DNA from: Euwallacea fornicatus
Taxonomy: Eukaryota > Arthropoda > Insecta > Coleoptera > Curculionidae
Direction: 5' to 3'
DNA: 64,000 nt
Assembly (NCBI RefSeq): GCF_040115645.1
Contig: NC_089567.1
Coordinates: 2,852,001 to 2,916,000 of the forward strand
A program made the translations under genes and the position numbers. Numbering within the stretch: position 1 is the first letter of the stretch; each line of letters opens with the position of its first letter. Under the pieces are notes generated by a model. That model was not told the DNA's origin, ran no database searches, and saw nothing but the letters and a program-made list of their open reading frames with translations. This document shows positions 1-9,624 of this stretch, one piece after another.

Positions 1-469
1 CATCGTCGTTAACACTGTTAAGACGTAGGCCCTATTTAGATAATAAGTAAATTAATTTGTATTTTAAGACCTTAAGTTACGCCCCTGTCCCGCAGATTAT
101 TTTCCAGCATTCTTTAATAAACAAACCACCTCGAGAAGTAGAAAGGGCCGTTTAGTGCGGGGAGATACGTTCATTCCCTTTTACGGCACTAAAAATTGGG
201 ATATATTTACGATACGTTAAGAAAGCATATCGTATATCCTAATAGAAGTGCGTCGTAAAAGTACCCGACTAACGGTCACATTTCTTGAAAATAGGTACCA
301 GATGTGTGAAAGTTGGCTCGGGAAGGCAGCACGCCTCTGCCTGGAGGTTCTGGAATTTTGGTACTTAAGATCTGGGAAGGAAGATTGCGGGGCTTTTTTT
401 GACGAGTGATTCTATCCGAACGACTCAAACATTTTTTTTTCCGGGAAATATATTCAAAAAATCAATATA
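1..469. other. Left flank, no recognised gene
   Basis: No coding region, RNA gene or repeat that I recognise lies here. A 68-codon open frame at 399-605 runs across the start of the Tc1 element at 470 and is compositionally T-rich. It has no recognisable domain and looks fortuitous. The TA at 468-469 is the left target-site duplication of the Tc1 element. Confidence 0.5.
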
Positions 470-766
470 CAGTGAATTCCAAAAATATTCGGACGCGCTC
501 CTTTTACAGATTTCACGAGTCCTAATGAAACATATGAGTTATTTTTTCAGTTTTTTTTACGTTAGAAATGTCTCTATCAACCATCTATTTAGGGGTCTGC
601 ATTAAAAAAAGAATACGAAATCATAATAGTTTATATTGAAATTTCAAGAAATAATCTAGAGAACCATCAAACGAGTCACAAAAATATTCGGACGGTAATA
701 ACTAACATATAACTACTATATCTATATAATTGACTTAAAGATATATAATTAACCTAATTAATTAAT

Positions 767-1153
767 TTAGTATTTTGTATGGCCACCTTTCGCTTCAACT
801 ACACTTTTCAAACGTTTAGGCATAGAAGATACAATTTTTCTTAAATAATTTAAATTAATTTTATTCCATTCTTCTCGCAACCTGATTTTTAATACTGTTT
901 TTGATGTAATTTCATGTTTTCCAAGTTGTTTTTCCAAATAATGCCATACATTTTCTATCGGGTTTAAGTCTGGAGATTGGGGAGGGGTTTTAAGGACTTT
1001 AGGACAATTGTACAACAGCCATTCACGAACAATATGAGCGGTATGTTTTGGATCATTGTCTTGGTATAGCTTGAACGAATTTAATATGCCCATGTTTTCC
1101 GCACTTTTCCGTAAATTTTGTCTTAGAATATTTAAATATGCATTTTTGTCCAC
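767..1153 (-). pseudogene. Tc1 transposase, C-terminal half (split gene)
   Basis: A 128-codon open frame encodes the C-terminal part of a DD34E Tc1 transposase. It has the second-Asp motif DNDPKHTAHIV, the PPQSPDLNPIENVW motif with the catalytic Glu, and the usual ending in GGHTKY. The reading continues upstream to the mariner junction at 1173 and resumes on the far side at 8003, where the frame reads into GVGEL. The gene was therefore one reading frame before the mariner landed between the codons for GVGELL and VFID. It is not functional on its own because the DNA-binding domain and first Asp lie about 7 kb away. Confidence 0.9.
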
Positions 1154-1250
1154 AATACTATCAATGAAAACTATTAGGAGTTGGAATTAATTCGTAGCGT
1201 TTTTTTTTAAAAAAAAATTTATTGATTTTAAATGAAAATAAAAAAATACA

Positions 1251-1952
1251 TTAATTAGAGTATTGCCCATCGCTTTCTACCACTTTTGACCATCTTTCGG
1301 GCAGGGCATGAATACCGCGTCGGAAGAACGCGTTGTCTTTAGATGGAATCCATGAATCGACCCATTTTTGACAGTCTTCGTAAGAAGTGAACTTCTGCTC
1401 AGACAGACTATGAGCCATCGAACGAAACAAATAATAATCTGATGGGGCAACATCTGGGGAATACGGCGGGTGGGGCAGGATTTCCCATTTAAGTCTTTCC
1501 AGGTATGTTTGTACCGATTTTGAGACGTGGGGACGAGCATTGTTGTGCAGCAAAATGACTTTGTCGTGTCTTTTGGAGTATTCCGGCCGTTTTTCTTTCA
1601 AGACACGGCTCAGTGGTAGTCGGTAGCGGTCTCCAGTTATGGTTTCATTCGATTTCAACAGTTCATAATAAATCACACCCCTCTGATCCCACCAAATACA
1701 GAGCAGAAGCTTAGACCCATGGATATTCGGCTTTGCCACTGATGATGACGGTTGACCGGGCTTAACCCATAACTTTGTGCGCTTCGGATTGTCGTAACGG
1801 ATCCATTTTTCATCACCAGGGACAATCCGATGCAAAAAACCTTTTCTTTTTTCCCGTTGAAGCTGCAGTTCAAACGTCAAAAAACGCCTCTCAATGTCCC
1901 TTGGTTTCAATTCATATGGAACCCAACGTCCTTCCTTTTGGATCATACCCAA
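1251..1952 (-). pseudogene. mariner transposase, C-terminal two thirds
   Basis: 233 codons match the mariner DD34D family. They contain WVPYELKPRD, the first-Asp motif PGDEKW, and the block around HPPYSPDVAPSDYYLF with the third Asp. The frame runs to the usual C-terminal end of the gene. The second catalytic Asp is lost: the motif normally written HDNARPH reads HNNARPH here (codon AAT near 1535). The N-terminal part is at 7037-7318. Across the gypsy insertion the two parts are also one nucleotide out of frame, just upstream of the GMIQKEG stretch at about 1945-1960. I infer an inactive gene. The subfamily is not decided. Confidence 0.88.
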
Positions 1953-2015
1953 AGTTTTAAGACGTTTCCTACCGTTGATAAGTTAACTCTCAATGATGTA
2001 GACAATTCTTGAAGT

Positions 2016-2489
2016 TGTGGCGGAGCTGACAGCGGAGAAACTGTCATCTGTCAGGCTTGTCAATGTGACGTACACTAGGGTGACCTTTCGGTTCCCTAGG
2101 TACTCCAGAACCCGGTGTAAAATCTTCCCCTAGCACTTCCGGCAGGTCATTCTAGAACATTCCGCCGGAAGGGTAGTAAAGAGCCTGGGTTAATCCGCAC
2201 CTGCGCGGATCCCTTTTCTTTGTTCTAACAAGGGCCATCTGGGAAGATAAAAAAGACACAAGGACTCCCTCCTAGCTCTCGACACGGACGGTTAGATTTC
2301 TAAGCATCGCGCTCCATATATTGTTTTCATTTTCTTTTCCTTTTACAATCATTTGTGTTAACTAATTTTTACAATATATACATTTTGTTTATTTACATAA
2401 GTGCCCAGCCTTTTCTACAACCTCCGCAAACTCAAGTCGGTTATTGAAAGCGCCTTACACGAAAACCCCACGCGCACCAATCACCGACA
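2016..2489 (+). repeat. 5' LTR of gypsy element
   Basis: A 474-bp repeat starts TGTGGCGGAG and ends CGACA. It is repeated at 6572-7045, and I find no mismatch when reading both copies side by side. It is flanked on the outside by AAGT (2012-2015), which recurs right of the 3' LTR (7046-7049), so a 4-bp target duplication is present. Identical LTRs imply a young insertion, because the two copies are made identical at integration. Confidence 0.95.
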
Positions 2490-2491
2490 AT

Positions 2492-2501
2492 TGGTGACCC
2501 C
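2492..2501 (+). promoter_or_regulatory. Primer-binding site (tRNA-Trp type)
   Basis: TGGTGACCCC lies two bases after the 5' LTR. Its complement, GGGGTCACCA, equals the 3' end of eukaryotic tRNA-Trp including CCA. Ten bases of complementarity are visible and pairing stops after that. Minus-strand DNA synthesis would start here. Confidence 0.75.
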
Positions 2502-2536
2502 TATATTGAACGCACAAGGAGCCCCAACAAGAGTCC

Positions 2537-3328
2537 ATGGCGTCGCCCCAACCAACTATAGCCTGCAATCCAGACGAGGCGACAATTGAATTGCCCCAGG
2601 TGGGCAGGCTCTCCGTACGGGCCCCACCGTTTTGGAAGTCCAACCCCAAGTCATGGTTCATGACGCTTGAGTCTCAATTCGTTCTGGCCCACATCTCAAG
2701 CGACCAGACCAAATTCCACCACGTGGTCGCTGCGGTAGCCCCAGAAATATTGGACCAGATTTCAGACTTCATGGAGAACCCACCCATCAGCAACAGGTAC
2801 GAGGGATTAAAAGCTAGACTTATAGCAATTTTCGCCGAGTCCGACGAGAGTAGGCTCAGGAGGCTACTCTCACGGATGGACCCTGGCGACAAGAAGCCCT
2901 CGCACCTCCTGAACGAGATGAGGAGCCTAGGGGGGTCAGCGGTCTCGTCAGAGGTCCTAAAGACCTTGTGGATGCAACAGCTGCCCACCTCAATTCAGTC
3001 CATTTTGGCCGGCAGCAGCGAACCTTTGAACAAAATGGCGGACCTGGCCGACAAAATCGCTGACATAGTGCAGCCACACGTCTGCACCGTCCGAGCGCCC
3101 TCCCCAGAGACACCATCCCCTCGGTCGTCAGATAGGATAAGTAGGCTGGAGAGAGGTTTGGAGCGACTGACCAGGGAGGTGAGAAGTCGGAGCAAGTCCA
3201 GAACGCGGCCCAAGCGGACCGAAGCGGGACCGACACCGACGAACCCTGGAACCTGTTGGTATCACCGGAAGTTTAAGGACAAGGCCGAAAAATGCACCAA
3301 ACCCTGCAGTTTCCTTCCGGGAAACTAA
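2537..3328 (+). CDS. Gag protein of gypsy element
   Basis: A 263-residue structural protein that would form the virus-like particle and package the RNA. The N-terminal and middle parts (residues about 20-190) resemble retrotransposon capsid in layout: WKSNPKSWF, a helix-rich middle, and repeated LAD-like stretches. A basic Arg/Ser/Lys-rich linker follows at about 195-238. The C-terminus holds a zinc knuckle of the form C-X2-H-X9-C-X3-C (Cys240, His243, Cys253, Cys257), which differs from the common C-X2-C-X4-H-X4-C. The ATG at 2537 is the first in frame after the primer site. The last 37 bases overlap pol in the -1 frame, so pol is probably made by frameshifting or re-initiation. Confidence 0.88.
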   Translation: MASPQPTIACNPDEATIELPQVGRLSVRAPPFWKSNPKSWFMTLESQFVLAHISSDQTKFHHVVAAVAPEILDQISDFMENPPISNRYEGLKARLIAIFAESDESRLRRLLSRMDPGDKKPSHLLNEMRSLGGSAVSSEVLKTLWMQQLPTSIQSILAGSSEPLNKMADLADKIADIVQPHVCTVRAPSPETPSPRSSDRISRLERGLERLTREVRSRSKSRTRPKRTEAGPTPTNPGTCWYHRKFKDKAEKCTKPCSFLPGN

Positions 3329-6300
3329 CTCCCGCACCGTCTTCGGCGATTGGAGACGCGGGGCAGCCAGATCGCCATTACGTCCAGATGGAACCAGTAC
3401 CAGCCTCAGTAAGATTGGTTAGTTGTAGAGTAGTAATTAAGGACGATGTAACGGGCATAAGCTTTCTCATCGACTCGGGTTCCGATGTCTCGCTGTTGCC
3501 CAAAACAGCTAAGGACCAACATATTGAAACGTCACGCGTTTTGTACGCGGCCAACAACACACAGATACCCACCTTTGGTACCAAACGGTTATCTGTGAGT
3601 CTCGGTCTGCGAAGGAAATTCACATGGAATTTCGTCATTGCAAAAACCGACTATGCGATAATAGGAGCTGACTTCCTACACCGTTTCAATATCCTGGTCG
3701 ACTTGGGTAACAGCAGGATTATTGACAGCACCACCGACCTGCAGAAAGCTGGGACAACTAAACCCTGTAGTGCCCCCTCAATCCACAACCTGTCTTCATC
3801 CTGCAAGTACTACAACATTCTTAGTAAATACCCCAAAATCACCACTCTTTCCCCTACCCCGATCGACGCCAAGCACAGCTCAACACACATAATCCACACT
3901 AACGGCCCTCCCATTTCTTCTAAGGCAAGACGTCTAGCTCCTGATAAGCTTAAGATAGCCAAACAGGAATTTCAATATCTTTGTGATATGGGTATTTGCC
4001 GCCCTTCTAAAAGCCCTTGGGCCAGCCCCTTGCATTTGGTTCCCAAGAAGACCCCGGGTGAATGGAGACCTGTGGGCGATTATCGTCGTCTGAACGCAGC
4101 CACAGTTCCAGACAAATACCCAATCCCCAATCTCCATGACTTCACTCATTTCCTCGACGGGAAGACGATCTTCTCCACCTTAGACTTGGTGCGTGCCTAT
4201 CATCAGATCCCGGTCTCAGAAGAGTCAATCCCCAAAACGGCCATCATAACTCCCTTCGGCCTATTTGAGTTCACAAGGATGCAATTCGGTTTGAGGAACG
4301 CAGCACAGTCCTTTCAAAGATTTATCCATGAGGTACTTGGAAATCTTGAATTCTGTTTTCCTTATATCGATGATATCCTCATTGCATCAACTGACGAGGC
4401 ACAGCATCAGGAACACCTCAAGTCTGTTTTCACTCGTCTGCAAGAGTTCGGGTTAACTATCAACCTCGATAAATGCACCTTTGGGGAAACGCAGGTAAAA
4501 TTCTTAGGCTACCTAGTCTCCGCACAAGGCTCCACGCCACTTCCGGAAAAGGTAGCTGCCATCTCCAATTTTCCTGTCCCTCAAACAGTATCGGAGTTGA
4601 GACGTTTCCTTGGCATGCTTAATTTCTACAGGAAATGTATTCCCAAGGCCGCCCATCATCAAGGCATTCTCCACACCATGCACAATAACTGCAAGCGGAA
4701 TGACAAGACACCATTGGTCTGGACTGAAGAAGCACTGGATGCATTCAAACAATGCAAACTGGATCTAGCGAACGCCGCCTCTTTGGTTCACCCTAGTTCC
4801 ACAGCTCCAATCTCCCTCACAGTCGATGCATCAGACTACGCAATGGGTGCCGTCATTGAGCAATTCGAAGATAATTCTTGGAAACCTCTAAGTTTTTTCT
4901 CTCGAAAATTGTCAGACACCCAGAAGAACTACAGCACCTATGATCGAGAATTACTCGCCATTTATTCGGCAATCAAATATTTCCGATATCTTCTTGAAGG
5001 CAGACCCTTCAACATCTTCACGGATCATAAGCCACTCACCTTCGCATTTTCACAGAAGTCTGACAAAGCTTCTCCAAGGCAAATTCGACACCTTGACTTT
5101 ATCTCTCAATTCTCCACAGATATCATACATATCAGTGGCAAAAACAATATTGTGGCTGACACCCTCTCAAGAGTTAGCCCCATTTCCTGCCCCCAATCCA
5201 TTGACTATGAAGCCCTAGGTCGTTACCAGTCTTCTGACCCTGAACTACAAGAGATACTCAAAAATCAACAAGGAACGTCCTTACACCTCAAACAGTGTAA
5301 CGTACCAGGTTCTGACATTCTGATCTTCTGCGATGACAACGGTCCCAAAATCAGACCATTCATCACACAGAATCTCAGAAGATTGATTTTCAACAAGTTC
5401 CACAATCTCTCACACCCAGGCATCAGGAGCACAACCAAACTTATCTCTTCTCGGTTCGTTTGGCCTGCTATGAATAAGGACATCCGTAACTGGACTAAGG
5501 CCTGCATCGATTGCCAGAAGGCTAAAGTACACCGGCACACTCTAACTCCCTTCAAGCAGTTCCAAATTCCAGATGCTAGGTTTCAGATCGTTAATATAGA
5601 CATAGTTGGTCCATTACCCTCTTCTAATGGGTTTGTGTATTGTCTAACATGCATCGATCGATTCTCGTGTTGGGCTGAAGCATTCCCCATGAAGGATATG
5701 ACGACTGACACAGTTGCCAAAACCTTTTACAGCAATTGGATTTGCAGATTCGGTTCTCCTCAAAAAATCGTCACAGACCAAGGACGACAGTTTGAGAGCT
5801 CACTTTTCGCATCTCTGGCAATACTGCTGGGCTGTGCACGAGCACGTTCCACTCCATACCACCCCATGACTAATGGCAAAGTGGAAAGGTGGCACCGAAC
5901 TCTCAAGGCAGCAATAATGGCCTACGCAACAGAACGTTGGACGGAGGTTTTACCGACAATCTTGCTGGGGTTACATGCTACCTTGAGAGACGAAATTGGT
6001 GTTTCGCCAGCAGAGATGCTTTACGGAGCCCCCTTACGTCTACCTGGAGAATTCTTCGAATCTGCACAATCCAATGTAGACCCTACCTCTTTTGTCGCTC
6101 AATTAAGACAGAAGATTCAACTCCTGCAACCTGTCCCCTCAAACAACCACAGTACACGGAAGATCTTCATTGCGCCGGAAATGGATACCTGTACGCACGT
6201 ATTCGTGCGCAACGACGCAGTGAAGAAACCGCTCCAACCTCCTTACGAAGGTCCCTTCCCTGTAAAAAGCCGGGCTGATAAGTACTTCACTATCCGGATC

Positions 6301-6441
6301 AACCAAAGGGAAGTCAACATCTCGAAGGATCGCCTCAAGCCGGCTTTTATCCTAGCCCTAGACCCTACCTCCCATGACCACACCTACACTAACCTCAACC
6401 CTCTCCACAACCCAAGCAAGAAGCGGGTACGGTTTGCTTAG
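3292..6441 (+). CDS. Pol polyprotein (protease, RT, RNase H, integrase)
   Basis: A single open frame of 1049 residues. The aspartic protease has DSG at residues 61-63. Reverse transcriptase has the YIDD catalytic box at 358-361. RNase H follows with VDASD near 512 and TDHKP near 578. Integrase has an H-H-C-C zinc domain (His704, His708, Cys738, Cys741) and a DD35E core (Asp770, Asp829, Glu865). The order protease-RT-RNase H-integrase is that of Ty3/gypsy. The frame is open from the stop at 3274-3276, and the ATG at 3292 lies inside the end of gag. No premature stop or missing catalytic residue is visible. The polyprotein would act in cytoplasmic particles and then in the nucleus. Confidence 0.95.
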   Translation: MHQTLQFPSGKLTPAPSSAIGDAGQPDRHYVQMEPVPASVRLVSCRVVIKDDVTGISFLIDSGSDVSLLPKTAKDQHIETSRVLYAANNTQIPTFGTKRLSVSLGLRRKFTWNFVIAKTDYAIIGADFLHRFNILVDLGNSRIIDSTTDLQKAGTTKPCSAPSIHNLSSSCKYYNILSKYPKITTLSPTPIDAKHSSTHIIHTNGPPISSKARRLAPDKLKIAKQEFQYLCDMGICRPSKSPWASPLHLVPKKTPGEWRPVGDYRRLNAATVPDKYPIPNLHDFTHFLDGKTIFSTLDLVRAYHQIPVSEESIPKTAIITPFGLFEFTRMQFGLRNAAQSFQRFIHEVLGNLEFCFPYIDDILIASTDEAQHQEHLKSVFTRLQEFGLTINLDKCTFGETQVKFLGYLVSAQGSTPLPEKVAAISNFPVPQTVSELRRFLGMLNFYRKCIPKAAHHQGILHTMHNNCKRNDKTPLVWTEEALDAFKQCKLDLANAASLVHPSSTAPISLTVDASDYAMGAVIEQFEDNSWKPLSFFSRKLSDTQKNYSTYDRELLAIYSAIKYFRYLLEGRPFNIFTDHKPLTFAFSQKSDKASPRQIRHLDFISQFSTDIIHISGKNNIVADTLSRVSPISCPQSIDYEALGRYQSSDPELQEILKNQQGTSLHLKQCNVPGSDILIFCDDNGPKIRPFITQNLRRLIFNKFHNLSHPGIRSTTKLISSRFVWPAMNKDIRNWTKACIDCQKAKVHRHTLTPFKQFQIPDARFQIVNIDIVGPLPSSNGFVYCLTCIDRFSCWAEAFPMKDMTTDTVAKTFYSNWICRFGSPQKIVTDQGRQFESSLFASLAILLGCARARSTPYHPMTNGKVERWHRTLKAAIMAYATERWTEVLPTILLGLHATLRDEIGVSPAEMLYGAPLRLPGEFFESAQSNVDPTSFVAQLRQKIQLLQPVPSNNHSTRKIFIAPEMDTCTHVFVRNDAVKKPLQPPYEGPFPVKSRADKYFTIRINQREVNISKDRLKPAFILALDPTSHDHTYTNLNPLHNPSKKRVRFA

Positions 6442-6558
6442 CGCCGGTGATCGATGCTAAAGCCTATGGCACGTGCAAATTTAAATAAATTGTAGTAGCT
6501 CTAGGTCTAGCATTAAGTTTATCTGTATATGATTATTTAAGTTTAATACTCCGTATCT

Positions 6559-6568
6559 GGGAGGGGAG
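6559..6568 (+). promoter_or_regulatory. Polypurine tract
   Basis: GGGAGGGGAG lies three bases before the 3' LTR. This is the position and composition expected of the primer for plus-strand DNA synthesis. Confidence 0.8.
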
Positions 6569-6571
6569 TAT

Positions 6572-7045
6572 TGTGGCGGAGCTGACAGCGGAGAAACTGT
6601 CATCTGTCAGGCTTGTCAATGTGACGTACACTAGGGTGACCTTTCGGTTCCCTAGGTACTCCAGAACCCGGTGTAAAATCTTCCCCTAGCACTTCCGGCA
6701 GGTCATTCTAGAACATTCCGCCGGAAGGGTAGTAAAGAGCCTGGGTTAATCCGCACCTGCGCGGATCCCTTTTCTTTGTTCTAACAAGGGCCATCTGGGA
6801 AGATAAAAAAGACACAAGGACTCCCTCCTAGCTCTCGACACGGACGGTTAGATTTCTAAGCATCGCGCTCCATATATTGTTTTCATTTTCTTTTCCTTTT
6901 ACAATCATTTGTGTTAACTAATTTTTACAATATATACATTTTGTTTATTTACATAAGTGCCCAGCCTTTTCTACAACCTCCGCAAACTCAAGTCGGTTAT
7001 TGAAAGCGCCTTACACGAAAACCCCACGCGCACCAATCACCGACA
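6572..7045 (+). repeat. 3' LTR of gypsy element
   Basis: Same length as the 5' LTR at 2016-2489 and identical by eye. It ends in CA and is followed by the AAGT target duplication at 7046-7049. Confidence 0.95.
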
Positions 7046-7318
7046 AAGTGTTTGACATGGGTCTTCGATGAGCAATGCCTCCAAAGCGTTGTCTTTAAAT
7101 TTTTTTGGCTGACTAAGTCGCTCCTTGTCAACCAAGTCGAAATCACCAGTTTGAAAACGTGCAAACCACTTCCGACACGTTTGTTCAGCTAGAGCATATT
7201 TATCATATACTTCCACTACAGTACGATGAGCTTCAGCAGAACTTTTGTTCATATTAAAGTAATAAAGTAAAATTTCCTGCAAAAACCCTTTATTCGGCAC
7301 AAATTGTGACATATTCAA
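7037..7318 (-). pseudogene. mariner transposase, N-terminal part
   Basis: About 90 codons are the paired helix-turn-helix start of a mariner transposase: FVPNKGFLQEILLYYF at the front and CRKWFARFQTGDFDLVDKER later, ending in EDPCQT. The gypsy insertion cuts the gene immediately after this point. The final three residues of the open frame come from the gypsy LTR. The start ATG is near 7312. Its C-terminal partner is at 1251-1952. Confidence 0.88.
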
Positions 7319-7352
7319 TAAATTATAAAATGTCGTTATTTATTATTCAAAA

Positions 7353-7857
7353 CCAAACAACACATACTAACAATGGAACAAATCGCAATAAGGACAATTA
7401 CAAAAATACGACATCCGGTAAACCCACTGCACAATCCGCCCAATCAACTTCTATACGAACGAACGAACTTAACTAAAATCACAGACAGACTCCTACAACT
7501 ACAACCCAAATGGGCAAACAACCCCAATAATAGGGCAATAATAGACGCACTATGCCTGATGAGACAAAAAACCACTTCCCAATTCCTATTCCCGTCCCAT
7601 ACGTTATATGAAATCTTAAGACAAACCTGACATCAACAAGACTCCCTACTAACAAAACAAAAACTGAGAGTTTTTTTTTTCTTTTTTTTCTTTTTTTTTC
7701 TTTTTTTTTCTTTTTTTTTGTTTCTTTGTTTCTTTCTTCTTCTTGAGGGAAACGTTGGCATAGATACGTATAATAGTGTAAACTTAGGCAGAAAGACCTA
7801 ACGGTTGATAGCCTATTTCCTAGGAAATAAAGATTGTTATTATTATTATTATTATTA
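7353..7857 (+). mobile_element. Short retroposon with (ATT)n tail
   Basis: A 505-bp insertion in the mariner is flanked by a 12-bp duplication TATTATTCAAAA (7341-7352 and 7858-7869). It ends with an AATAAA-like signal and an (ATT)n tail, so it moved by target-primed reverse transcription. It contains an 85-codon open frame at 7373-7630 with no motif I recognise, then a T-rich stretch at 7671-7735. It is either a 5'-truncated LINE end or a SINE-like unit. The clade is not assigned. Confidence 0.75.
7671..7735 (+). repeat. Polypyrimidine tract with 10-base period
   Basis: Runs of eight to nine T are separated by a single C about every ten bases, followed by a TTTC/TTTG stretch. The tract lies in the 3' untranslated part of the retroposon at 7353-7857. 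Confidence 0.85.
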
Positions 7858-8003
7858 TATTATTCAAAAAGTGGATATGGAAAGCAAATAACCTCTAATG
7901 ACCGCTGTTTCACGATAAGTATATTATTGTAGATAACAACGAAATACTGTACTATCTATGCCATCTCTTGTAAAACGCTACGAATTAATTCCAACTCCTA
8001 ATA

Positions 8004-8627
8004 ATTCACCAACTCCTAGTGATGATATACACCCCCAAATCAAAACTGAACCTCTTCCATGTTTTACTGTAGGACAAAGATGTTGTCTCTGTAGTTCTGC
8101 ATTTGCTTTCCTCCATACCATTTGACTTCCGTCTGAGCCAAAAATATTAAATTTTGATTCATCACAAAAAATTACATCATTCCAATAATTGTCTGGTTTG
8201 GAAATGAATTTTTTAGCAAAATTGATTCGTACTTTTACATTTTTACTGCTGAGCCATGGTTTTTTTCTGCATACCCTTCCGTGATATCCATGGCTTCTGA
8301 TAGACCGACGAATGGTTTCAGTACTATTTTATTGGAATGATTTTCCAATGGGGTCTTCAATTTTGGAGCACTAACTTTAGGGTTTTTCTTAATGGTTCTC
8401 ATTATGAAGCGGTTGTCCTTATCATTTAGCAATTTTGGTCGACCTGTTTACTTTTTTGGAAGTATTCTATCTTCATTTTTATAACGTTTTACAATGTCTC
8501 CAACTGTGCTCTTACTTAATTGGAGCATTTCCCCAATCTTTTTATAGGAATTACCTTTTTCGTAATGAAATATTACTAATTGCCTTTTATCAAAACTAAC
8601 ATTACTTTTGTTTGGTACCCGACCCAT
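8004..8627 (-). pseudogene. Tc1 transposase, N-terminal half (split gene)
   Basis: Starts at ATG 8627 (MGRVPNKSNVSFDKRQ) and contains a helix-turn-helix: YKKIGEMLQLSKSTVGDIV. A stop after ILPKK near 8447 and frame changes near 8230-8440 break the linker region. The catalytic domain then reads FCDESKFNIFGSDG around 8150-8170, with the first Asp present, followed by KHGRGS and WGCISSLGVGEL up to the mariner junction at 8003. It is the other half of the frame at 767-1153. Confidence 0.85.
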
Positions 8628-8691
8628 GATGGATATTATTTCTAATTTTACTCTGCGATATCTGTATTTAGCAAGCAACAAATGCATGCAA

Positions 8692-9624
8692 TTTTTTTTT
8701 TTTTTAATTTTTAATCATGTTACAATCTGTCACATATTAATTACAAGGACATTCAGCAACTTTTATATATGAACTTACAAAGAACAAAACAAAATATAAT
8801 GATTGAAGGGTGACCGACATCTCGGTCCTCCTCCCATTAGGTGCCGAACCTGTCGCTAAGTTCCAGTGGGTTGAATCTGTTCAATCCACTGGAATATCGA
8901 GAGGAGTCTAAGCGATTCAGCGCAAGGTGGTTGGGATGATTGTTTAGCCGGATCATGTACCTTCTGGCCTGTCTCCGGATTTCCTCTCTCACGGTTGCCA
9001 TTTTGAGGTCGTTATGCAAAGTAAGGTTGCTCACGTACCAGGGGGCTCCCGCTAGCATGCGCAGAGTCTTTGACTGGAATCGCTGCAGAATCTCTATATT
9101 CGAGTTGCTAGCGGTTCCCCAAAGCTGGATACCATAAGTCCAAACTGGCTTGACAATACATTTATAGATTAGGACTTTGTTGCTTAGTCCTAGTTGAGAG
9201 CGGTAGCCCAGGAGCCAGGCCAAATTCCTGATAATTCCATTCAATTGGACCCTTTTGGTGTGTATGTGCTTTCTCCACGTCAGCCTCCGATCAAGGTGCA
9301 TTCCCAGGTACCTCACGCTATCAGCCTGCAGAATTGGCTGGTTGAAGATGCTCACCGGTGGGCAGGTTTCTCTTCTCAGAGTGAACGTTACGTGGGTTGA
9401 CTTTCCTTGGTTTACTCGAACTTTCCATCTACTCGTCCACTCCTCCAGGTGATGTAGGTATTCCTGGGTATTGACAGTTGCGATGTGCGGGTCTGGGTCA
9501 CAGGTTAGGAATGCCGTATCGTCTGCAAAGGTTGACAACATGCCACTGTCGCTCTGGACCGCATCCGCAGTGAACAAGGAGTAGAGGAATGGCCCCAGGA
9601 CAGATCCTTGGGGAACTCCAGCGT
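8692..9624 (-). mobile_element. 5'-truncated LINE insertion
   Basis: A 933-bp insertion in the Tc1 right arm. On the minus strand it ends in a poly-A tail (the T run at 8692-8704). The flanking 12-bp duplication AAATGCATGCAA occurs at 8680-8691 and 9625-9636. Only the 3' end of the retrotransposon is present, as is usual for LINE insertions. Confidence 0.9.
8837..9623 (-). pseudogene. LINE reverse transcriptase, C-terminal part
   Basis: The frame is open from the 5' truncation point (about 9623). It begins GVPQGSVLGPFLYSLF, a conserved RT block, then FADDTAFL with the catalytic Asp pair, then the thumb region with VRYLGMHLDRRLTW and WTYGIQLWG. It ends at NPLELSDRFGT. This pattern is typical of Jockey-like LINE ORF2. 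There is no internal stop, so the copy is young, but the endonuclease and the first half of RT are missing and it cannot work. Confidence 0.88.

Larger units (their letters stand above)
2016..7045 (+). mobile_element. Complete Ty3/gypsy LTR retrotransposon (CsRn1-type)
   Basis: This is a 5030-bp element inside the mariner transposase gene, with two 474-bp LTRs. A primer-binding site lies 2 bases after the 5' LTR, followed by gag (2537-3328), an overlapping pol (3292-6441) and a purine tract just before the 3' LTR. There is no env-like frame after pol. Three traits match the CsRn1 lineage as I know it. The primer site fits the 3' end of tRNA-Trp. The Gag knuckle is C-H-C-C rather than C-C-H-C. 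The element is also short. All catalytic motifs are present, so it may be autonomous. Lineage assignment is from motifs only. Confidence 0.93.
1174..8001 (-). mobile_element. mariner transposon inserted in the Tc1 transposase
   Basis: Near-perfect terminal inverted repeats of about 26 bp begin TTAGGAGTTGG at 1174 and end CCAACTCCTAA at 8001. They are flanked by TA at 1172-1173 and 8002-8003. Subtracting the gypsy element (2016-7045) and the retroposon (7353-7857) with their target duplications gives about 1.28 kb, the standard mariner length. The transposase lies on the minus strand in two blocks separated by the gypsy. It carries a frameshift and a catalytic substitution, so the element cannot move itself. 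Confidence 0.93.

Noticed and set aside
399..605. 68-codon frame at the left edge
   Set aside because: It spans the Tc1 terminus and inverted repeat, is Phe-rich because of T runs, and has no domain.
1277..1873. Frames overlapping the mariner transposase in other phases
   Set aside because: They are shadows of the real transposase frame at 1251-1952.
2674..3337. Minus-strand frames of 69-126 codons opposite gag
   Set aside because: They are antisense to a well-supported gag gene, and their length follows from GC-rich codons there.
2016..7045. Endogenous retrovirus with envelope gene
   Set aside because: No env-like frame lies between the pol stop at 6439-6441 and the 3' LTR, so it is a retrotransposon without envelope.
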